Positions 7,858-15,781 of a stretch of DNA of 22,857 nt are shown one piece after another. The first letter of the stretch is position 1, and every line of letters begins with the position of its first letter. The stretch covers positions 1 through 22,857 of the forward strand of contig CAZJWJ010000089.1 in the NCBI GenBank assembly GCA_964549495.1. The letters are read 5' to 3'. Under the pieces are notes generated by a model. The model did not search any database and had not been told where the DNA came from. It saw only the letters and a list, made by a program, of their open reading frames with translations. The translations under genes and the position numbers were made by a program. The stretch is from JACKBJ01 sp964549495 (GTDB lineage Bacteria; Chloroflexota; Anaerolineae; Epilineales; Epilineaceae).

Positions 7858-8126
7858 GCGATCTCCCCTGCCGCCGTTCAACGATCCGTGGTACACGTTC
7901 GACCTCCGATCCCTGGGCCGGCAAGACCGGCGTGCGCTGGCGTCGCGATTCGGGATGCAGGCCTGTCACGCCTGGCTTAAGGGAAAATTAGAGCGGCTCG
8001 GCGGCGGGCTGTCAAGCGCATCCGCGCATGGCGAGCTCGGGGCCAGGATGCGGCGCGTGAGCCCCGAAGGGAAAGCGACGCTTCCTGAGCGCCTGTTTCT
8101 CGGAGCAGGTTCCAACTCGGCCGAGA
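7858..8126 (-). other. Leader of the S1 gene and upstream spacer
   Basis: Apart from the promoter at 7987-8015, this 269-bp gap shows no coding frame of convincing composition. On the minus strand a short CCC-TTCG-GGG stem with a UUCG-type tetraloop lies at 8062-8071, downstream of the antiporter-like genes. It has only 3 bp and no U-run, so it is not called a terminator. Confidence 0.4.
7987..8015 (-). promoter_or_regulatory. Near-consensus sigma-70 promoter for the S1-ftsK unit
   Basis: On the minus strand a perfect TTGACA (8010-8015) is followed by exactly 17 bp and TCTAAT (7987-7992, five of six). Transcription should begin near 7980, about 123 nt before the S1 gene ATG. This is the best -35/-10 pair in the window, as expected for a highly expressed translation gene. 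Confidence 0.75.
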
Positions 8127-9446
8127 TCAGGGCCGTGAGAAGAAGATGTCGCGCAAGGCGTCGTCGAAGGCCGGCGCCACGATCTGCGGCGCGATGCCCA
8201 AGAGCACCAGCAAGGCCAGCATGACCATGACCATTCGGCGGGCGCCGGGATCGGGCTCGGCCACCCAGCCCTCCTCCTGGGCCACCGCGTCGGCTCGCCA
8301 GCGGCGCAGCGCGGTGGCGAAGAGCAGGCCGCTTCCGGCCAAGAGCGCCAGCTTGGCAAGCTCCGACTGCCCCTCCAGTCGCTGCAGGATCAGCCACAAG
8401 CCGGGGAAGCCGGCCAAACCCGGCGTGCCGGCCAGGGCCAATGCGCCGGCGGCATAGGCCAGCCGGCGCGGCAGCTCCGGCACTCGGGGGGCGAGGTCCA
8501 GGGTCACCAGGGCCAGCACGCGAGCGAAGAGCAGCAAGGCCACTCCGGCACCGGCCTTCTCCGACTGCGTGCCCAGCCCCGCCAAGAGCATGCCGCTGTT
8601 GGCGATGGCAGCGTAGACCAGCCAGTCGTCCGGGTCGTCCCGGCGAGCCGACAGGGCCATCCACCCGCCGATGCAAGCCGAGATCGCGCCGGCCGCCACC
8701 AAGGTCTCGCTGGCCACACCGGCCATCCAGGGATAGGTCGCCAGGGTCTCCAAGAGGAGCAGGAATCCGGTGGTCTGGACCAAGGAGATGACCCCGAAGA
8801 CCATGGCGCGCGGCGTTCCGCCGGCCAGGGTCAAGGTCCAGGCATGTAGGGGGATCAGGCCGAGGATCAGACCGAAAGCGGGGACCGCCAAGGCCAAGAC
8901 CAGACGCTCGACGGAATCCTGCGCGCTGCCGCGGAGTTCGGCGATCTCCAAGGCGATGAGCAGCAGGGGAACGGCCAGGGAGATCAGGGCCGCATAGCGC
9001 ATGATCACACCGGCCGAGACGATGCGCTCCCGGGCGGGCAGCCCGAAGGCCCAGAGCAATGCCGCTCCGAGGAAGATGATCAAGCCGATGGACAAGGAGG
9101 TGACCAAGAGCGAGAGGATGAGGCCCAGGAGGCTGAGCCAGGCCACTGGCAGCCAGGTCTCGAGCCAGGCCGCGCTGGCCCGGTAGAGCGAGAGCAAGAA
9201 GCCGAGCATCGCCAGCCCCAGGATCTGGATGCCGAGCTGCGCGATGGGGCTGAGCTCGAGACTGCGGCCGGCGATCAAGGCGATCTCTGCATCGACCACC
9301 GCCACATTGACCACCAGGACCAGCAGCAAGGCCGAGATCAGCGACAAGCGGAGGCCGCGCTCGGGTTGGCGCGGGCCCAGCCAGGCACAGGCCAAGGCGG
9401 TAGCAAAGGGCAGGATCAAGAGCAGCCCGAGCAGGACGGTGGCCAT
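8127..9446 (-). CDS. Complex I/Mrp antiporter-like membrane protein, NuoN-like (divergent)
   Basis: The 439-residue protein is almost entirely hydrophobic, with about 13-14 possible membrane spans, and resembles the proton-pumping antiporter subunits of complex I (NuoL/M/N). Recognisable landmarks are IPLHAW (198-203, equivalent to PFHxW), the following GGTPRAMVFGVISLVQTTGF helix, DDWLVYAAIANSGMLLAGLG (274-292, equivalent to the LAYSSIxxxG helix), and LALAGTPGLAGFPG (336-349, equivalent to LxLAGxPPxxGF). The charged residues that carry protons in the family are missing: Gln224 replaces the expected Lys after PFHxW, and no Lys follows the AGF motif. The ATG at 9446 shares one base with the upstream gene's stop (TGATG), and GAGG lies 7 nt upstream, so translation should be coupled. 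Any transport role is uncertain. Confidence 0.7.
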   Translation of the reverse strand: MATVLLGLLLILPFATALACAWLGPRQPERGLRLSLISALLLVLVVNVAVVDAEIALIAGRSLELSPIAQLGIQILGLAMLGFLLSLYRASAAWLETWLPVAWLSLLGLILSLLVTSLSIGLIIFLGAALLWAFGLPARERIVSAGVIMRYAALISLAVPLLLIALEIAELRGSAQDSVERLVLALAVPAFGLILGLIPLHAWTLTLAGGTPRAMVFGVISLVQTTGFLLLLETLATYPWMAGVASETLVAAGAISACIGGWMALSARRDDPDDWLVYAAIANSGMLLAGLGTQSEKAGAGVALLLFARVLALVTLDLAPRVPELPRRLAYAAGALALAGTPGLAGFPGLWLILQRLEGQSELAKLALLAGSGLLFATALRRWRADAVAQEEGWVAEPDPGARRMVMVMLALLVLLGIAPQIVAPAFDDALRDIFFSRP

Positions 9447-11692
9447 CAGCTGGCCTCGGGATCCAAGGGCTGACCGACGGAGAGCGATGCCAGGATCGCA
9501 AACAGGATGTGAAACACCGCGAGGCCGCCGGTCATGATCAGCCCGGGATCGAGGCGGGCGTAGATCATCTCGAAACCGCAGAGCGCCACCAGGACCGCCA
9601 CCGACAAGCGCAAGGTGCTGCGGGCGAAGATGGCCGTGAGCACGGCACCGGCCACCAGCGTCAGTGCCGGTCGAAGCAATGCGTCGCTCAGGACCTCGCC
9701 GAGGGTAACGCTGCGCAAGCCACCGACCAGGAGCACCGCGATGGCCAGGGCGAGCAAGCGCAGGAGCCGCTCGGAACGATCCGTCGGTTCGGACTGGAGG
9801 AGCGGGCTTCGCGGGCCCTCCGTGGCCGAGCTCGGGCTCTCCGCGGATAGCTGCGCCAGGCTGATGGCCAAGATGGCCACCACGACGATGCCGGCTAGCG
9901 GCTTGATCATGGCGCTGATCAAGAGCCACGATGGCAGGGGGCGGCTACCGGTCAGCAGCAGGGCTCCGGCGCCCAGGAGGTAACTGGCCAAGAGCACGGA
10001 TAGCGTCACCCAGCGCTGTGTCGCGAAGAGGTTGAGGCCGGCGATGGCGATGGCGGCGATCCATAGGCCGATCCCCAAAGGCTCCAGACTCGAGGGCTGG
10101 GCCGCCGGCGCCGAGCCCACCATCAAGGTCAGGCCGACGGCGACGGCCGCCAAGAGCGTGATGGCCATCGTGCGGTGCCCCTCCACCAAACCGAGGCTTC
10201 GGTGAAGCAGGCGCCCGCCCTGGATCAAGCCCGTCCGCAAGGCATCGAAGAGCGCGGTCAGTCCCAGGAGCTGGCCATAGCTTCGCCGGGGACTGTCCGC
10301 ACCGGCCCGCCGCCAGCCCCAACCCGACCGGGCCAGTACCTGACCGAGCAAGGGGGGCAGGAGGATGGACAGCAGCAAGCCGGGCGCGACCGTGGGCCAC
10401 TGGCCGGGCGATGGCGGACGATCGGGCGGCAGCCATGGCGGCAGCCAGCCCTGCCACAAGGCCAGGAGGGGCAAGGCGGCCGCGAAGGCGAGCGCGCCCG
10501 GTAACCAGCGCGACCATCGGCTGGGCTCCGCGCTGGCCAGGTCCTTGCGGCCGACCGGGGTGGTGACCAGGACGGTCGCGATCATCACCGCGACGAGGAG
10601 AAGCTCGAGTCCCGAGCGGAGCAAGGCATCGTAAAGCAGGAGCCGGGCCGCGAAGCCCACCATGGGCGGCAGGCCGGCCAGGCTGGCCGTGGCGACGATG
10701 CCGGCCAACCGAGCCGGGCGAGAGCGCGTGCCCGGCATCACCATCTGCACGGAGCGACCGAGGATCAGGTCGACCAGCAAGAGCATCGCCGCGACCGAGC
10801 TACCCAGGCCGGCCGCGAGGAGCACGAGCCCCGCGCTATGGCTGGCCGCCCAATCCAGATGGCGGGCGCGCTCCAGGCTGAGCCAGGCCAGCAGCGCGCC
10901 CATGACCACCGCGATCAGGCCCGGCAGGAGCACGAAAAGAAGCTGCGCATCACCATCGCCCGGATTGCCGTCGGCGAGCCGCAAGGCCAGGCTTGCCCCC
11001 GCGATGCTGGGCGCGATCCGCGAGGGCAGGGACTGCCATGGACGGCTGGCGCGACTCCGAGGCAAGGCCCACGACAAGGGATAGGTGGCCATTCGGATAC
11101 CGGCGGCCGAAAGCAGCCAGAACCGCGCGCTTGCGGGGGTCTCGATGCCCAAGCGGGTCGCCTCCAAGCTTCCGACCAAGCCGGCGAGCACGCAGAGCAA
11201 TCCGATCTGGCCGGTGAGCAGGCCCCGGCGCCGAATCTGGCCGCCACTGAAGACGGCCAGGTCCAGCAGGAGCCAGGCGCCGACCAGACCGAGGGGCGCT
11301 GCCGCCGCGTGGCAGAAGATGAGCGATGCCAGCGCGACGGCCAGGGGGGTGACCATCTCCTCAGCCGGCAGCCCATCATCCAGGGCCCGCAAGGAGCCCA
11401 ACAAGGTCACGAGACAGATCGCGAGGCCGCAGAAGGCGGCCAGCCAATCGACCTCGAAGCGCGGACCGGCATCGAAGAGCCGTGCCGTCCAGGGCGAAAG
11501 GGTCAGCGCCAGCCGGCGGCTCGGGCCATTCCAGATCCAGGCCATCTGCGCACCGGCCGCCAGTGAGGCCAAGGCGAGCAGGCTCGGAAGGGCGACCTGC
11601 CAGCGAATGCGTTGGCGCGCGGCGGGCAGCGAGCATAGGGCGATCGCGACGGCCAAGATCGAAGGCGCGGCGATCGTGAGCAGCGATGACAT
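9446..11692 (-). CDS. Complex I/Mrp antiporter-like membrane protein, NuoL/M-like (divergent, long)
   Basis: The 748-residue protein has about 20 hydrophobic segments. Its first half follows the antiporter-subunit plan: LVGAWLLLDLAVFSGG (137-151) where a FxxWELxxL helix with a key Glu is expected, SAAGIRMATYPLSWALP (195-211) in place of GAGAKSAQVPLHTWLP, ASHSAGLVLLAAGLG (283-297), LILGRSVQMVMPG (309-321) in place of the HAFFKA helix, and ASLAGLPPMVGFAARLLL (336-353). Conserved Lys residues appear as Arg200 and Arg313, and Glu as Asp144. The second half (about 420-748) adds further spans and ends with a NuoK-like GFEMIYARLDPGLIMTGGLAVF stretch, so it may be a fusion. The start is the ATG at 11692, which has no ribosome site but a TGCTACAAT box 9 nt upstream, fitting leaderless translation. 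No quinone-, flavin- or iron-sulfur-binding complex I subunit is nearby. Confidence 0.68.
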   Translation of the reverse strand: MSSLLTIAAPSILAVAIALCSLPAARQRIRWQVALPSLLALASLAAGAQMAWIWNGPSRRLALTLSPWTARLFDAGPRFEVDWLAAFCGLAICLVTLLGSLRALDDGLPAEEMVTPLAVALASLIFCHAAAAPLGLVGAWLLLDLAVFSGGQIRRRGLLTGQIGLLCVLAGLVGSLEATRLGIETPASARFWLLSAAGIRMATYPLSWALPRSRASRPWQSLPSRIAPSIAGASLALRLADGNPGDGDAQLLFVLLPGLIAVVMGALLAWLSLERARHLDWAASHSAGLVLLAAGLGSSVAAMLLLVDLILGRSVQMVMPGTRSRPARLAGIVATASLAGLPPMVGFAARLLLYDALLRSGLELLLVAVMIATVLVTTPVGRKDLASAEPSRWSRWLPGALAFAAALPLLALWQGWLPPWLPPDRPPSPGQWPTVAPGLLLSILLPPLLGQVLARSGWGWRRAGADSPRRSYGQLLGLTALFDALRTGLIQGGRLLHRSLGLVEGHRTMAITLLAAVAVGLTLMVGSAPAAQPSSLEPLGIGLWIAAIAIAGLNLFATQRWVTLSVLLASYLLGAGALLLTGSRPLPSWLLISAMIKPLAGIVVVAILAISLAQLSAESPSSATEGPRSPLLQSEPTDRSERLLRLLALAIAVLLVGGLRSVTLGEVLSDALLRPALTLVAGAVLTAIFARSTLRLSVAVLVALCGFEMIYARLDPGLIMTGGLAVFHILFAILASLSVGQPLDPEAS

Positions 11693-11701
11693 GAGAGGCG
11701 G

Positions 11702-11710
11702 ATTGTAGCA
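11702..11710 (-). promoter_or_regulatory. Extended -10 promoter for the antiporter-like pair, probably leaderless
   Basis: The minus strand reads TGCTACAAT, a TGn extension with a five-of-six -10 box. Only 9 nt separate the box from the ATG at 11692, so the mRNA should begin at or within 2-3 nt of the start codon. No -35 match is visible at 17-18 bp. Confidence 0.55.
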
Positions 11711-11741
11711 CGGCGCTTCGAGCTCCGGCAGGCGTCGCGGA

Positions 11742-13613
11742 TCAATCCTCCGCGGCCAGGCTCCACAAGAGGCTGAGACCATCGCCGAGTCCGGCCCGAC
11801 CATCCCCATCCAGATCAGCGATCTCTCGACCGGCTCGCCAATGGTGGACCCAGGCTCGAAGGTCCCCGAACCCGACCCGGTCGTCGCCATCGAACTCTCC
11901 CGGTGCAAGCTCGACGCGACCGTCCAGGCTCAAGTCCACGTCGCGCAGCCCCTGCCCCAGCTCGACGCCAAATGCGTGACCTGGCGCGAATCCGGGAGCG
12001 CGCACCGATAGGTCATAGTGACCCTTCACACCCGGTGGCAGATCGATGGCCGGCGTCCGCCCGCTCTCGTCGCTGCGAGCCATGAGCACGACCGGCGTTT
12101 GGTCTCCGCGGCGCAGTCCGATCAAGACCGGGCTGGCTTGCGTGCGCCGACCCCGCAGGCGCAGTCGGATGCGAAGTCGTGCGCCCTGCTCGGCACCGCC
12201 GGCCGCCCTTCGAGCCGATCCGGGCGTCGGGTCCTGGGAAGGCGAGAGCTCGAACGGCAGGCCCGTGGCGTAAGGCGACGCGGCATCGGCCAGAACGCCC
12301 GGCGACAGGGGCTCTCGTCGCAAGGACGCCCAGGCGTCGGCCAGCTCCGCTCGCCGCGAGGCTCCATTGTCGCTGACCACGCCGGTCTCGCCACCTCGTC
12401 GACTGGTCACCGCGTTGCGCTGGCCCTGCTCCGGGTGCAGCATGCTGCCGTCATACTCGGCTCCGAGTGCCCGAAATGCCCATCCGGAGAGCTGCAGCGG
12501 GGCCACACCTTCGGCCGCCGGCAACCACTCCCCGTTGAAACGGCGCGCAAAATGCACGTGGGCGCCATCGGCCACGCCACCCTCGCAGGAGGGATGTCCG
12601 ATGGGATCACCTGCCTGCAGCCAGCGCCCTTCTTCGACCCGGCCCGGGCCGGCGACATGCAGGTAGGCCAGCACCCAGCCCGTGCCCTCGTTGCCGTCCC
12701 CGTCGAGATCGACCAAGACCAGGCCGTCACGAGACCAGGTGACCATCCCAGGGGCCGCGGCCAAGATCTTCTCGGGGGCTGCCCTGCATCCGACCAGCGA
12801 GGGCGGGGCGAAGTCCACCGCGCCCCAAGCGCTCGATACGCCCCAAGCGCCATGCGGTCCGCCCGTGTAATGCCAGCGCTGACCTTCATCCCACGGCAGG
12901 AGCAAGGGTGGCTGCACGAGATCCGCTGGGACTGGAGGTCGCAGGCGCTTCGCCTCTCCGAAGAGCTCCGCGTAGTGCTCCGCGAAACCTGCTTGGCGAG
13001 CCGCCTGACCGTCCGGAGCGCCCAGCCGGGCCAGGTAGCGGGCGACGGCGAAGTGCCCCGCGCCTCGCTCCACAGGCCCTCGGGCACGACGGCCGTCGGC
13101 GAAGACCAGGTCGGTCTCACGCCGATTCCTCAGCCCGTAGTAGCCATCCGCTAGCGCGACCGCGACCCGTGCCGCGCGCTCTGCGGCCGCTCCGGCGGGC
13201 GCCGCCCCGTCGAGCGACAGCAAGGCCAGGATCGTCCTCGGGTCGATGGAATGGCGTCTTGCGACCCCTTCGATGGCCGCCGCGGACGAGGCCGGCGGCT
13301 CCGCCAGGAGCTCGGGGCGCGCTTCGAGGAAGGCGCGCAGATCGAAGTCGGCGGCCTCGGCACCATAGACCAGCTCGGCATCCTGTAGCATCTGGTCCGC
13401 ATGGCGTTCGAAGTGCTCGATTTCGACCTCGCTGCGACTGGTCGCTCGTTCGCCGGCCGAAGCGGCTGGCCGGCCGGGCCCGATCGGGCTCGGACCGGTC
13501 CCTCCGAGCCCGACCAGCAAGATCAGACAGAAGAGCAGCCCCACGACGAGCCAGGCGGTCGGATTGAGCTCATGGCTGCCGCTGGCCCCCCCATGCCGAC
13601 CCTCTACGTTCAT
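11742..13613 (-). CDS. Membrane-anchored M23-type peptidase with C-terminal dockerin
   Basis: The 623-residue protein has one hydrophobic anchor (about 20-37), a helical region with a lytic-enzyme-like stretch (GVARRHSIDPRTILALLSL, 116-134), and a LytM/M23-like domain (about 238-357). In that domain Asp267 (GAVDFAPP), His319 (YLHV) and the HVH pair His352/His354 are in place. Trp263 occupies the position of the first zinc-binding His, so activity is doubtful unless another residue such as His254 substitutes. Residues 480-565 form a beta-rich carboxypeptidase-regulatory-like module (PPGVKGHYDLSVRAPGF). The last 52 residues carry two calcium-loop repeats, FDGDDRVGFGDLRAWV and LDGDGRAGLGDGLSLL, typical of a type I dockerin. 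The expected location is the outer cell surface, acting on or binding peptidoglycan. The ATG at 13613 has AAGG 7 nt upstream. Confidence 0.85.
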   Translation of the reverse strand: MNVEGRHGGASGSHELNPTAWLVVGLLFCLILLVGLGGTGPSPIGPGRPAASAGERATSRSEVEIEHFERHADQMLQDAELVYGAEAADFDLRAFLEARPELLAEPPASSAAAIEGVARRHSIDPRTILALLSLDGAAPAGAAAERAARVAVALADGYYGLRNRRETDLVFADGRRARGPVERGAGHFAVARYLARLGAPDGQAARQAGFAEHYAELFGEAKRLRPPVPADLVQPPLLLPWDEGQRWHYTGGPHGAWGVSSAWGAVDFAPPSLVGCRAAPEKILAAAPGMVTWSRDGLVLVDLDGDGNEGTGWVLAYLHVAGPGRVEEGRWLQAGDPIGHPSCEGGVADGAHVHFARRFNGEWLPAAEGVAPLQLSGWAFRALGAEYDGSMLHPEQGQRNAVTSRRGGETGVVSDNGASRRAELADAWASLRREPLSPGVLADAASPYATGLPFELSPSQDPTPGSARRAAGGAEQGARLRIRLRLRGRRTQASPVLIGLRRGDQTPVVLMARSDESGRTPAIDLPPGVKGHYDLSVRAPGFAPGHAFGVELGQGLRDVDLSLDGRVELAPGEFDGDDRVGFGDLRAWVHHWRAGREIADLDGDGRAGLGDGLSLLWSLAAED

Positions 13614-13678
13614 GATCCGCCTTCCGTTCTGGGGCGCGACCAGTGCAGTTGCCGCGCCATCCGAATCCGATCATCGGC

Positions 13679-13687
13679 AGTATAGCA
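13679..13687 (-). promoter_or_regulatory. Extended -10 promoter for the peptidase-dockerin gene
   Basis: TGCTATACT on the minus strand combines a TGn extension with a five-of-six -10 box. Transcription would begin near 13672, leaving about 58 nt of leader that includes the AAGG ribosome site. It is divergent from the propeller-protein gene. Confidence 0.5.
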
Positions 13688-13762
13688 CATTTGTTCTGGT
13701 TGCCCTGCCCTCCGAGCCTTCCTGCCGCGACGGCGGAGATTCGCCGCGGCCGTCGAGGTCGC

Positions 13763-13792
13763 TTGACTTCGGAGCCCTAACGTCCGCATCAT
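13763..13792 (+). promoter_or_regulatory. Weak candidate promoter for the propeller-protein gene
   Basis: TTGACT (13763-13768, five of six) is followed at 18 bp by CATCAT (four of six). Transcription would begin near 13799, leaving a leader of about 30 nt that contains the strong GAGGAGG site. The pair lies about 75 bp from the divergent peptidase promoter. Confidence 0.35.
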
Positions 13793-13828
13793 GCCGGGGC
13801 GATTCGGCAGGTGAAGAGGAGGCTCCGA

Positions 13829-15781
13829 ATGCTCCCCCATCGTCTAGCAATCCACGGCTACCGAAGGGCTGTTGTGGCCCTCCTGTGCTGCGCTTGGCTC
13901 CTGACCTTGCCCGCGCCGCCCACGGCCCGAGCGCAGCAGATCGACTTGCCGCGCGGCCCATGGGTTCCCAGCTGGGAAGTCCTCTACGGTGGTTTCCGAA
14001 ACCTGGACGATCTGGCCGTGACCGGTCCGGACGAGGCCTGGGCCGTCGACCGAAACGCCTTCGTTTCGGGGCGCGAGACGCGCGATCAGACCAGTTTCGT
14101 ACGCTGGCAGGATGGTCTGTGGCGCAGCGTCCAGGTCGTCAACGACGTGGGCATGTCGGAACTGGAGATCGTCGAAAATGTCGGCTTCGCGGTGGGCGAT
14201 GGCGGAGCGATCTTCCGCCTGATCGCTGGACGATGGTCGCGCTATCCGTCTCCGACCGGAGAGAATCTGACCAGCTTGCACCTCGTACGCAGGAGCGAAG
14301 GCTGGGCTTCGGGTGATCGAGGCACGATCTTGCGCTGGGATGGAGGCCTGTGGCTGCCGACCGCCTTGCCCATCCGATATCAGACCCTGGATGTCCCCGT
14401 GGTCGCCGGCGACGGGCAGGGGGGGGCCTATGCGCTGGTGGTCAACGGCGACCTGCTGCGCTTTGTCGACGGGACTTGGCAGCTCGTCGAAGGCGCACCC
14501 AGGATTCTCCGCGCCAACGCCATCCGCTTCTCGGACGCGGGCCGTGGCCTCTTCCTCGGCAGCGGAGCTTGGGAGCTGGCCGATGGCAGCTGGGAGCAGG
14601 TTGGAAGCGAGGACGTCAGCTATCGCGACGTGGTCTGGATCGGCGAGTCCGCCTTCGTCTTGGTGGAGGACCTGGTCTATCGGTATCAAGGTCGAGACTG
14701 GCGGGTGGCCCCGCTGCCGACCGGACCGCGCTACGCCGCCATCGCGGCGGACATCGATGGGATTCTGGCCATCGGCACCCGCGGCAGCATCTCGCGCCTG
14801 GGCCTGGAGCAAGACCGGGGTGATTACTTGTGGCCCCTGGCCGATGGCCTGGAAGCCGTCGACGCGATCTCGCGCAACTTCGCCTGGGCGGGCGGAACCT
14901 CCATCACGCACGCCATGGTCGGCAGCGTCGACGGTGGTTGGACCGCCGGTCCGGCCGCCGGCTACGGCACGCGCGTGATCGACCTGGATCTGGCTAGTCG
15001 CGATCAGGGCTGGGCCGTGGGCAGCCAGCCCGTCACCGATCCCGAGCTGCCACCGGATGCCAAGGTCTGGCGCTGGGACGGGCAAACCTGGCAGGACTGG
15101 GAAGTCGAGAAGTCGTGGCGCCTCTACGAGGTGGAGGTCCTTTCGGAGCAGGAAGCTTGGCTTTCGGGCAGCAACGTGGTCGCGCGCTGGGACGGAGAGG
15201 ACTGGCAGCAGGTGGTGTCGGCTCCCTTCACCGAACGGTTCTCGGCCTTGTCCATGCGGAGCGGTGGGGACAACCCGGAGGGCTGGTTCGGCGCAGAAGG
15301 CGAAATCTACCACATGCAGGGCGACATCTGGACGCCACAATCCATCGGCGAGGGGTTCTGGGTGCCACGACTGGTCTCGACCTCGGAGGACGAGGGCTGG
15401 GCCATCGCCCGCCATCTCGAGGAGCAAGAGCCCGATCGACTGCTGCGTTTCGACGGAACGCGCTGGGAGCCGGTGGAGTTGCCGATCCCCGAAGGGATCG
15501 GACTGATCGACGTGGACGCCTCGATGCCGGGTCAGGCCTGGGTCCTGGTCGATGCCAACGGCCTGCTCCACTGGACCGGCAGCCAATGGGAGTACCACGT
15601 GCTCTCGCCCTTGGGTGAATCGATCGAGCCGCTGCGCGTGCGCGTCGTCCAGATGGATCCCCAGCGGCCCGACGTGAGCATCTGGCTGGCCGGTCGGCGG
15701 CCGGCCATCGCCCGCTACGAGGTGGTCGAGCCCCGCCAGTCGATCTTCATTCCCTTGCTCGGCCAGTCCTGGCGCCCCTGA
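13829..15781 (+). CDS. Secreted propeller-like repeat protein with C-terminal IFIPLL tail
   Basis: The 650-residue protein begins with a clear signal peptide (basic end, AVVALLCCAWLLTLPAP core, likely cleavage after ARA at residue 35). The mature part is built of about twelve imperfect repeats of 40-55 residues. Each has an aromatic strand such as EAWAVD, GWASGD, GWAVGS or AWLSGS, followed by a strand of the type RWDGxxWxxV (for example RWQDGLWRSV, LRWDGGLWLPT, VWRWDGQTWQDW, VARWDGEDWQQV, LLRFDGTRWEPV, LLHWTGSQWEYHV). This suggests one or two beta-propellers related to Ycf48/BNR-like folds and a surface binding role. No catalytic motif is seen. The tail IFIPLLGQSWRP resembles a short ending common on exported Chloroflexota proteins, from memory. 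The ATG at 13829 has GAGGAGG 6 nt upstream; the GTG six codons earlier lies upstream of that site. The 3' end overlaps the convergent acetyltransferase gene by 35 bp. Confidence 0.8.
   Translation: MLPHRLAIHGYRRAVVALLCCAWLLTLPAPPTARAQQIDLPRGPWVPSWEVLYGGFRNLDDLAVTGPDEAWAVDRNAFVSGRETRDQTSFVRWQDGLWRSVQVVNDVGMSELEIVENVGFAVGDGGAIFRLIAGRWSRYPSPTGENLTSLHLVRRSEGWASGDRGTILRWDGGLWLPTALPIRYQTLDVPVVAGDGQGGAYALVVNGDLLRFVDGTWQLVEGAPRILRANAIRFSDAGRGLFLGSGAWELADGSWEQVGSEDVSYRDVVWIGESAFVLVEDLVYRYQGRDWRVAPLPTGPRYAAIAADIDGILAIGTRGSISRLGLEQDRGDYLWPLADGLEAVDAISRNFAWAGGTSITHAMVGSVDGGWTAGPAAGYGTRVIDLDLASRDQGWAVGSQPVTDPELPPDAKVWRWDGQTWQDWEVEKSWRLYEVEVLSEQEAWLSGSNVVARWDGEDWQQVVSAPFTERFSALSMRSGGDNPEGWFGAEGEIYHMQGDIWTPQSIGEGFWVPRLVSTSEDEGWAIARHLEEQEPDRLLRFDGTRWEPVELPIPEGIGLIDVDASMPGQAWVLVDANGLLHWTGSQWEYHVLSPLGESIEPLRVRVVQMDPQRPDVSIWLAGRRPAIARYEVVEPRQSIFIPLLGQSWRP

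Noticed and set aside
9447..9929. Upstream extension of the shorter antiporter-like gene into the longer one
   Set aside because: The extension is polar and Arg/Gly-rich, antisense to nothing conserved, and lies out of frame within a clear membrane protein. The hydrophobic product starts at the TGATG overlap.
13844..15598. A 584-codon open frame antisense to the propeller-protein gene
   Set aside because: The plus-strand frame has a signal peptide, a strong GAGGAGG site and regular Trp repeats. The antisense product has none of these.
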